Below, in pieces: positions 47,724-61,950 of a DNA stretch of 64,000 nt; position 1 is the stretch's first letter, and the number at the start of each line of letters is the position of its first letter. The DNA is taken from the NCBI GenBank assembly GCA_963921425.1, contig OY992840.1, positions 13,952,501 to 14,016,500 of the forward strand. The letters are read 5' to 3'. Made by a program: the position numbers and the translations under genes. The stretch is from Dryas octopetala (taxonomy: Eukaryota; Streptophyta; Magnoliopsida; Rosales; Rosaceae). Under the pieces are notes generated by a model, which saw only the letters and a list, made by a program, of their open reading frames with translations, made no database searches and was not told the origin of the DNA.

Positions 47724-48714
47724 CAAACTAGGCAGAAGCAGCTTATAGAAATCAACAGCTTATAAAGGTACAAGAAGTATAGATCAAGATCAAGAGAAGA
47801 CAGCAAAGGAAATAAATTAGGAGAAAGAAAGAAATGAGAGGACAAGAATGAGGCGGGGGAAGAGATGGAGGTGGAAGCTATAGGGTTTGCTACAGGACAT
47901 GTTTAATTGTTTATATATATGTTTCGTGTTCATGGTGTGAACATTCAGAGAAATGGTTGAAGAAACCATTGGTCTTCCAATATTCTAATTAACTTTTTTT
48001 TTTAATTGAAATTAAAATTTTGTTCGTTTTATATGCAAAGCATTACTTTCTACATTTCGGTTTTAATTAAATTGAAAAAAAAATTAAAAAAGACTACCAA
48101 AAATCTGTTTGGTACGTTCCTTGCATTTTTTTTTGGACAGATGTCATATAATTAAATATTCATGTTTGGATTAGTGTAATTCCAAATTGTAGTAGACAAT
48201 TTATATATTTTTTGTTATTATTGTTATATATTATTGTTCTTTGTCAATGAAGATCTGAACCTAGGATTTCTATCGATCATATAACTCACACTCTAGTACT
48301 CATCTAGTGCCACACTTTGGTTAAGGCTCATTATCATCATATATAGAGGCAAAATATAATTAATGGATACGAATATTTATATTATTTGAGTGAATCTAAT
48401 CTTTGAATGCATTGTCTTTTATTTGTTTCTTAATTTAAGATTATCGTGACTTTAAAGCATAAATGATCGAAAACATAATGATCCGTATATAAAAAGATTG
48501 ATAGTTTTATATAAATATATATCATTAATGTAGCCTCTAAACATCCTATTAATCATTAATAACTAGATTATATTGATGAAGTGCCGTATTTATTGTTAGT
48601 TGTTACAAAGAGGTCTAGCTAGCTATAGCTAGCATGGTCCATGCAAATGCCTGACGGATATATATATATATATATATATGCTACTTCTATTGAGGTATAT
48701 CTCAACTTATTTAT

Positions 48715-48815
48715 GTTGAGGTATACTCTATTAGGACCCACACGAGTCGTTTTGTGTCGATTCGAATCATTCAATTTTTGCATCTTCATTGATAGATCAT
48801 CCTTACAAAAAATAT
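48715..48815 (+). repeat. fragment related to the foldback MITE at 21228
   Basis: The run GGACCCACACGAGTCGTTTT, then GTGTCGATTCGAA and later TTCATTGATAGATCAT followed by ACAAAAAAT, parallels 21289-21365. Only one arm was recognised, so this is a truncated or solo-arm copy. Confidence 0.55.
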
Positions 48816-49454
48816 ATGGATTTATTTCGACAGTTAAATGTATAATCATGCATGCTGCAGCAGGCAAGGGTCCGGCTGTAGTATGCTAATTGTTAATTAA
48901 ATGGGCCGGGGTTGCAGACCATACATATCCGTTTATGATCTTTGTTTTGGGCTTTGCGTTAATTTGTTGACGTCGATGAAAACGGGATGGGCCATGCATT
49001 ATATATTACTTATTTTTTTTTTGTCAAAGAGCATTATATATAACTTGGTATACTTCATTTTAGCCATAATATATAGGTCATGCATGTTTTATGCATGGGT
49101 TATATATATTCTGAAAAACTAGAAGGAATTTATACTGGGATTTGGTTTCACTCTCATTTGGGGCTCACACACGCACCAAAAAATATTATAAAACCGATCA
49201 CCAGATGCATGTCTTGTTCATGAGTATATATTTGTAAAGACACAAATTCTCTGTAGTCAGAAGTAGCTCTTCGGGACTAATTAACTTGATGATTAATATT
49301 AGAAGTAATTAAGCATTGAGAGGTTAGCGATCGAGTTGAGGTGGGAAATGGGACGGGAGTATATATAGCTAGCTAAGTAAGGAATAGCCGTAAATCAGAC
49401 CCAAACAAAAAAGAGAGGAATATATAGGAATAGCCGTAAAGGTTGACAAATGGA

Positions 49455-49501
49455 ACCGACAGATCGATCGATCAAGTCATCCAAACTCTAAAGGAGCCGC
49501 C
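49455..49501. promoter_or_regulatory. DRE-like and GCC-box cores upstream of ERF copy A
   Basis: ACCGAC at 49455-49460 (DRE/CRT core) and AGCCGCC at 49495-49501 (GCC-box core, the classic ERF binding site) lie about 1.8 kb upstream of the minus-strand ERF copy A. Possible self- or cross-regulation is an inference from motif identity only. Confidence 0.3.
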
Positions 49502-49789
49502 CAAGCAGCAAATAATACAAAAATTCAAAAATTAATTATCGATTAATTAATTAATTGAATAGTGTTACTTATACTATCTTGACAGATTATATATTATGCC
49601 TAGAATTTTATGATACAGATAATTAATGTCATATATACATTTAGGTCTCGTTTGGTTTGGTGCATATATATAAGATATAATTGGATAGGATAAATAGCTA
49701 AATTCATGTGTATTTAAGAAAGACATGAAATGTGTCTTCTAATTAACTTAAAGAAAGAAGATGAAAAGAAGATTAATTATTTAATCAGT

Positions 49790-49984
49790 AGTGCTAGATA
49801 TACCACATTTTTATACCATAATTTTATACCACCTTATGTGGCAACTTACATGGCATTCATATATTGGATACTAAAAAATAAAAATAAAAACCCAAAATGA
49901 AAAAGAAAAACTCTGTCCAATAAAGTAATGACACGTGAGATGGTATAAGAATGTGGTATAAGAAATGTGGTAAGTATAGCATTA
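49790..49984. mobile_element. small TIR MITE, about 195 bp
   Basis: The left end (GTGCTAGATATACCACATTT then TATACCA) and the reverse complement of the right end (ATGCTATACTTACCACATTT then CTTATACCA) form an imperfect inverted repeat of about 40 bp. The centre is A-rich with no coding capacity. Target-site duplication not clear. Confidence 0.6.
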
Positions 49985-50938
49985 TTCTTATTTAATCCCA
50001 TTATTTTTGGCGGGATTAGAAGGGATAAGTCTTCCTTATGATTAGTCCATCTTAATACACCTTATTCTTTCAAGTTAGAAATTTCTTTTTTGAATACACA
50101 TGAATTTAGTTATTTATTTTATCCAATTCTATCCTATGCACCTTAAGTAAAACCTATCCAAAGGTCGAAAAGTGGATATATCAAGTGGCTAGATGTGAGA
50201 CAAAGTCTCTAAAAGAAGTGAGATGATACAAAATATGGGTCTGAGTCTGACCTAGATGGATGGAGCAAAGTGAGTGGGACCACTGTGAGTCAATTGACGA
50301 GCTAGCGGATCTCTCCTATTACAGAGCTAGACTAGTATTACGTACGTATATACCACTCGTGCATGCAACGTTAACGCAGCTCACACGGCAATTGAAGTCA
50401 TAAGCTATTAATTAAGGACAAAGTCAGTACTGCTACAGCATGGTGGGTATTAATTAGATAATATAGGACTACGTCTAGAAGCTACCCAATTAAACTCTAC
50501 CACTCTACCTACCTCAGCAGCTTGCTAGCTAGCTCTTGCCACTTGAGCCAAACCGGTCCCAACTGACTATTGTAACCACCACCACCACCGCCACTGCCAC
50601 TGAGGTCGATCTCCTAGTATTTCTTTGACTTTATATTCATAGGTAACCATCGCATTTTGATTATGATATCAATGATGGGTATACCTTCAGTTGTTTTGAC
50701 TCCTTCAGCTTGTGGGTAAATCCATCGTCAAAAGCATATATAATCAACTTAATGCAAGTTGAATGAGGTACTCACAACTCGCTCCGATGGTTCCATTCAA
50801 TATCATATTCATGGACCCATGATTATCAAAGTTAATGAATTTGCAAGGCTAGGTTGCTTTCCACTTAATAAGGAGGTGTTTAGTCTTCTTTAATGTAACT
50901 TTTCTTTGGGGGTACGTGGGTCTTTTGCCACAATTATA

Positions 50939-52168
50939 GAGGGCTGCTGTTTGCACACCATCTTTTTTCTTTTTGCACACCCCATCTGAAAAAAAAAAAA
51001 AAACACTCAAAGAAAAAGACCACTTTGGCCCTCCCCTCACCCATACACCCATACACCCCATTCTCATCTCCCCCCCGTACACACCCCATCTTTTTGCACA
51101 CACTGGCGCAGCACCACCACCGTGCGCAGCACCACCCCCTGCATGCGCCACCCTCCTGCGCCACCCTCTCATTCTCTCTCTCCTCATCTCTCTCTCCTCC
51201 CTGCTGCACTACCCTCTCATTCTCTCTCTCCTCCTTGCTGCACCACCCTCCCCGCGCCCACCACCATGCCAAGCTCACATAGCCACGCCCACCACCATGC
51301 CAAGCTCGCACAGCCCCAACGCCCGACCACGCCGCCGACGCCCGACCTCGCTCTGCCCAGCTCGCACGACCACGCCGCAGTCCCTGCCAAAAGGATGAGC
51401 TTCGCAGGCCGTTCGGCAGTCATCCGCCGAAACCTGCGGGTTCGTTCGGCAGCCATTCGTCGAAATCGGCGATTTCCTTCGGCAGCCACCCACCGAACCT
51501 TTGGCAGCCACATGTTTCTTCTTCACCGTCAACCTTGGCCGCCGCCCACACGCTGCTACACCTCCGCCCGCAGCACCTTGTCTTCCACCTCGAAGCCCAG
51601 AACCAGCCACCATTAAAAAAAAAAATATTCAGTTCGGCAGACTGGTGCCGAACCGGGCTGTTTGGTTCGGTAGTCATCCGCCGAATATAACAGGATTGTT
51701 CGGCGGATGAGTGCCGAACGAAACAGCCCAGTTCGGCACTGGTCCGCCGAACCTGCTGAACTGAAATTTTTTTTTTTTTAATGGTGTTCGGAGGGTGGTG
51801 CTGCTGCGGAAGAAGAGAGAGATAGGAGGGTGGTGCTGCGGGGAGGAGAGAGAGAGAGAGAGGTCGGTGCTGCGAGGAGGAAAGAGAAAGGGAAGTGGTC
51901 GGTGAGGGAAGGAGAAAGGGAGGGAGGTGGTCAGGGGTGAGGGAGGGGGAGGGGCTGTGTGTTTTTTTTTTTTTTGGTATGGTTGATGGGGTGTGGTGGG
52001 TGAAGGGATGTGTTGTGAGAAATTTTGTGAAATGTATAAAATAGAGGTATTAGGGTAATTGGAGAGGTGTGTTAAAGAGAAATTTTAAATTTTGGGAGAA
52101 GATAGGGGATGTGTAGGAGAAAAGTGTGTGCAAAAAAAAAAAAAAAAAGTGTGCAAATAGCAGCACTC
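50939..52168. mobile_element. non-autonomous DNA transposon, 1230 bp, with exact 8-bp target duplication
   Basis: CAATTATA occurs at 50931-50938 and again at 52169-52176. Between them the element starts GAGGGCTGCTGTTTGCACAC and ends with the reverse complement of GAGTGCTGCTATTTGCACAC, 18 of 20 matching. The 8-bp duplication fits the hAT superfamily. The interior is much more GC-rich than the flanks. It has a Pro/His/Ser-coding-like C-rich region, a cluster of TTCGGC/GCCGAA inverted motifs (about 51405-51750) and G/A-rich right-hand sequence. Overlapping ORFs on both strands are low-complexity by-products, and no transposase was recognised. The intact target duplication suggests a fairly recent insertion. 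Confidence 0.8.
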
Positions 52169-53113
52169 CAATTATATTGCATAACGTTTTCCATTCTATC
52201 CCCACTTTTGTGCACCCAAATCAAACTGACCCGTTAACAAAGCCTCTTTTGACAATATTGAAAGGTTTATAATAACCTTGACTAAGTCCAAGAGTTGAAT
52301 ATTAACTATATATTAAAGACAACATATATATATATATAGAGATAAAGTGTACGTACGTGTTCCAGGTCTTCTCATCGATCCGGTGTTTCTTTTTATTGTT
52401 TAAATCAATGAAACCGTGTGACAATATTTAACCATATATATAATAATTAAATTATATATATCCAGGCCACCGGGTAAAGTAGTTTGATACATGCAGCCTG
52501 CTGTTTTAGGGGGTATACTCAACTTAATTAAGCATGCATGGAACGTGCCAATTAATGTAGGTCGCAGCAGCAATATTAATTAACCCTTTCTGAAACTATA
52601 TATAATCATGTAGTTAAATAATTGGGCTGTTAGGCTGACTAGCAAATGTGTCATTTACAGGCTACATCCGAATTCAATGACCATATGAGTCATGTCATGA
52701 GGCATATATGCATATATATTGATATTATACCAAGTTTGAATTTGAGATTTTGTTTCCCGGCCAAAAAAAAAAAAAAGAATTTGAGATTTTGTTCTATTAT
52801 ACCTATCTGTAAATAAGTGGATCAAACTGGCCGGCCTGGCTAGTATGTACTTATAATATCTTAGCCTCTTATAGGCAGAAGCTGCTTGGATAATTTTCTA
52901 GGAATAATTCTTATTACTCTTAAGTTTAACAAACTTGATTTGATAACAACAACAAATTAATTAAGGGTCTAATTCAAGAAACGCAAAACAAAGAAAAGAA
53001 ATACAGGAAAAGGGAAACAGTAATTGGAGTAGTACATAACATATATAATTATAATGAGTAGTACTCCAATTCGATCAGGATCAGTTTTTTAATATTCATT
53101 CTCCGCTGGAATA
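52169..53113. other. 3' flank of ERF copy B
   Basis: Noncoding. Contains the block near 52665-52710 (CCGAATTCAATGACCATATGAG) that matches the 3' flank of copy A near 45370. This marks the far side of the duplicated unit (spacing about 7 kb). Confidence 0.5.
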
Positions 53114-54714
53114 TTAATGACTGCTGTCCGAGTGTTTCCTATTCTTAGGAGGATTTGAAGTACTCGAAGAAGTAGAAGAACCAAACCGCGGCATAGAAAA
53201 GCTGCTTAAGGGCTGTTTCTGATCTTCTTCTTGTACTTGAGATGGTACATGGAAAGTTGATGATGATGATGATAAAGTCTGGGAAACAAATATTTGGTCT
53301 CTCTGATTATAAAGATTTGCAGGTGCATCGTAATTTATGCCATCGTTAGGACCCCGAAAATATTGTGAATATTGGTCAGTGACATTAATATTGGGGTATG
53401 CCGGCGGTTGATATTGATGATGATGATCAGGAAGAGGCTGATAAGGCTGATGAGCAGGAGGAGTAGTACTACTGGGGACAGCAACCTGGTCTTGTTGAGT
53501 AGTAGTTATTGTGAGGTAATTATGGTTGCCAAATTGATCAATTAATGTAGTTGTGCCTTGTTGAACTCTTTCCGGGAAGTTGAGCTTGGCTTTGCTTCCT
53601 TTGAACCTCAAAGCTGCTTCGTCGTAAGCAAGTGCTGCTGCCTCCGCCGTTTCGAAAGTGCCAAGCCACACTCGGGCTGCTTTCTTTGGATCACGAATCT
53701 CGGCCGCCCATTTTCCCCATGGTCTCTGCCTCACTCCTCTATAGTGTCTTCTCCTCACAACATTCCCTACGTACACATGCATCAATATATCTTCTATATG
53801 TTCATTTCTAGGAAAAAAAAAAATAAAGTGTAAAAATACATAGCCGATCACACATTCAAATATTTGATTAGAGTGCTATTACAAATAGAATATGCATCAT
53901 ACAATCAGATAAGATTTCACTTAATTAATATTCTAGTTTGGTTGATGTATATTTCAATAATATAATATATTAGACTATACGATAAACAATTAATAATTCC
54001 ATCCTAAGCGGCCGGAAATCTTATGTTTAGGGCACCTACCTATATATTGAGAGAGATGAGAGTATTGATTGATCGGGATTGGCTTTTCTACACAACGCCA
54101 AAAGCATGTTGTTGCTTTGCAGTTACAAACATTGATAAACTAATTAGAAACATCAGTTGCATATTATAATTAAGTTTAACATGTATATATGAAAAAGCAT
54201 ATATTACTTGCAAGCATTATTAAAGTGCATATATATCCATATGAGTTCTAAATCTACACAGCAGACCTAGCTAGATCAATTATAGGTACTGCATATATAT
54301 ATATATATATATATATAATAATCACGGTTCAACTAAATAATTAAAAAGGCGATCGATCGATCTGAAATTTAGGTGCTTGTATTTTAAGGTTAATGGTACA
54401 TAAAGTTAACCTTGATCTTGAGGCTGTTGATGAGATTGGTCAAGTTCCATGTCAGTGGAGGACTGCGGGGTTATGACCAGTGGGTTGTTGGGGGGGACTT
54501 GATGATGATGATGATCAAGTGGGACGTTTTGGTCAGTGCTTCCAATAACTTGAGATAGAGCAGACACCATGGCAGACATCTCTTGTTGAGATTGAGCTGG
54601 TGAGAAAAAGTAGGGTGGTGGGAAGATCATTTGATGATCATCATGATCCTGATCCTCCTCTTTCGCCTCCGATTCATCACAAGGAAAGGGCCTCTTCCCA
54701 TGTTTTCGATCCAC
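53114..54714 (-). CDS. ERF113/ERF114-type AP2/ERF transcription factor, copy B
   Basis: Two exons on the minus strand: 54714-54411 and 53766-53114. Read from a GTG at 54714 they give 957 nt or 318 residues. Exon 1 encodes (V)[21 protein letters not shown]…[26 protein letters not shown]. It aligns with Arabidopsis ERF114, which starts MYGKRPF from memory. The AP2 domain ([59 protein letters not shown], about 109-167) opens exon 2. The C-terminal part is rich in His/Gln/Pro/Tyr and Ser. It is a tandem paralogue of copy A, with the same intron position and phase (…QDQG|GNV). The AP2 regions are nearly identical but the tails have diverged. As in copy A, no in-frame ATG precedes the conserved exon 1 start. 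Candidate AUGs are internal (MIFPP, MSAM at 54579, MVSAL at 54570). Confidence 0.87.
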
Positions 54715-57054
54715 TTTATGACCTTGTTATTGATACCTTGGTAGTGGTTTTGTTAAATCATCAAGCCAACAGATAACACAATCAATATTCTTACCAACTA
54801 GCTAGAAATTAATTCTATCTTAACAACTTGTTGCACTCATGTATGCAATAAGATCATGATCAACAAGAAATTAATATAACATGATCGATCAAGGTCAAGA
54901 AGATTCAGAGACAAAGAGATGAGAGGACAATAACCAAGAGGAGGAGAGAAGAGAGAGATAGGGTTTGATAGTACAGTGATATATATATGTATTTGTCCTT
55001 GGTGGTGTGAAATTAATTTGAGAGTCGAGGCCGGGAAAAAAAAGTATATGGTCCAACTTTGAGGCCTTCTTTTTCTTCTTTTTATTTCTTTTGAACTAGG
55101 TGCATGTGTTTACTTTTGTGACCAATGACTGCGCATAGTTTATCACTTCTTTTATTTTTTAATTGCAAATTAATTATAGATTATTTTTACCCAATTGAAT
55201 TGTTTTTCCTTTGACATATATACAGTATACTCGATATTCATGTCACAATTAATGTGCTCATCATGAGAAGTGAGAAGTGAATAGAAGGTAGAGATTCTAA
55301 CTGCAAGTACTTAATTTAGATTATAACGTAGAAAATAAATGAATTAATTGCATATATGACATGCTGCCATGCATGCATGGAAAAACATGATATATACAAA
55401 TAGAGGGAGATAAAAATTCATGTATTATCTGTGCCAAAAAAAAAAATCATGTATCATAGAATAACCCTTCAATTAATTGAATTGATGAGTTAATTAGGAG
55501 CAGCCTAGCTAACTCCATGGTAATTAATTGGTAGCATCTTAGATTCTTAATTAGTAATACGTTGATTATATATAGTTGCCGAAAGTACTGCTGCATTAAA
55601 GTCTAATATGGTCCAGGTCGAGGTTGGTCCTGAATTAAGTTTTCATGCCCTTGTGGTCAGGACAGCCACTCAGCCACTAAGTAAGTCACTAATTGGTCCT
55701 TTTATATTTAAGACTGTAGATAACCAATTCGATCCATGACTCAATTATCTCGTACCTCACATTTTTTCATGTTTAGAAAGATTATTTGAGTCCAAATCCT
55801 CTGTCACTAAAATGTCTGTCTCATTTAAGTCATTTACCTATTTTTATGACACATGTACACGAACTTACCAGAAAATTAAGGCGGTTAATTAACTCTAAAA
55901 ATAAAATACCAACTTTAATTTTTGTCGCTTCATCTTTCATATATCCCACCACTGCCACCACAAACCTATTTGCACCACCACCTACTCCTCCGATCCACAC
56001 CTCTAAAGTCCACCACCTCCTTCCACTGTAACCCAACTTTTATCATCACCAGACACCAGTCCACCTCCATGCACCAGACCCTTTTGCAAAAAAATGGTTC
56101 ATCATATATTGTTCCCTTTTTTTTTGCTTTCTCCTATAGGGACCACAGTCACCACACCATAGTAAATAAAAGCCTAAACTTTTTTATTTCTTATTTTGAG
56201 ATTTCAATGTCGAAGCAAATGGTAAACTTGCGCACAGGAAATTTGATTTTGGATTCAAGGATTTGTGGTCCTTGTGGAGAGTTCAAAATCAAATGAAAGA
56301 AGTTGAGAATAAGAGCAGAAGGAGAGGAGAACCTTGGACCATGTCCTTGTTCAATTTGTTACAGACTTGTTGTGGTTTTTAAAGTAAATGAATGATACTC
56401 TACAACTTACAATTTTGGTTTGAAACTTGGTTGCAAATGGGTCTGATGGTGGAGGGTTGGTGGTATTAATTTCCCTAACATTATTCGTATATAAGAATTC
56501 AAAATGTGTTTGTACAGTATCTACATCACATAATCATCTACAGAAAATATGATCCTTTTAGCATTTTCAATTATCTTTAGTTATGAATAACGTAGTATAA
56601 TGAAACATATAATATGCAACAGGTCGAATAAAATTTGGAAAGCGAAACACCGAGAAAAAGATTTATGAAACATTTTGAACCCTTGATGAAACTACCATTC
56701 AAAAAGATGAAACTTCACATCTTTTTCCAATTGTTGACTATGAAAGAGAACCCGTGGGCCGGTGCCTAAAGCCATAGGCCCATAACCCTGCCTTGATGTT
56801 CAGAGCCTCTAATTGTAGAAGCCGAGCTCGGTAAAGAAAAACTGTGTCCACTGAAGTTGGCAATCTCATGAAGGCCACAAAGGACTGTGCAGCTGCAGCC
56901 ATCCCAACTCGAACGTGATGATGCGACCTTAAATTTTCTTTGTGATAAAATCACATTAGGATTGCCATGCAGCCAAAAAAGGAAAAAGAGAAAAGAAATC
57001 AACCTCATACTGAACGAGGATCAAGTTGCATATGTACAGTTGTTCTTTACATGA
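54715..57054. other. upstream region of ERF copy B and 3' flank of the copine gene
   Basis: Holds the copy B leader with its ATG-ATT-TAA uORF (54753-54761) and a G/A-rich stretch (54900-54965). AT-rich DNA follows. A Pro/Thr/His-rich plus-strand ORF (55786-56296) shows no homology I can recognise and has low-complexity codon use, so it is not called. No RNA gene was seen. Confidence 0.45.
54753..54761 (-). promoter_or_regulatory. minimal uORF (ATG ATT TAA) in the ERF copy B leader
   Basis: Counterpart of the copy A uORF, about 39 nt upstream of the conserved GTG. It is retained in both paralogues although much of the surrounding leader has diverged. Confidence 0.45.

Positions 57055-61950
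<4,896 letters not shown>

Larger units (their letters stand above)
47675..50938. other. upstream region of ERF copy A
   Basis: Holds the leader with a three-codon uORF at 47715-47723, a (TA)n run at about 48658-48680 and a fragment of the foldback MITE family (48715-48815). It also holds a small TIR MITE (49790-49984) and a GCC-box/DRE-like stretch (49455-49501). No gene was recognised. Minus- and plus-strand ORFs around 48600-49120 are not supported. Confidence 0.5.

Noticed and set aside
50849-51710. Several overlapping 80-165-residue ORFs on both strands
   Set aside because: They lie inside the 1.23 kb transposon. They are Pro/His/Arg/Ser-rich by-products of GC-rich low-complexity sequence, with no domain and conflicting frames.
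55786-56296. Pro/Thr/His-rich plus-strand ORFs that could be a small secreted protein
   Set aside because: No signal peptide at a plausible ATG, no conserved motif, and composition that follows a local C-rich low-complexity patch.
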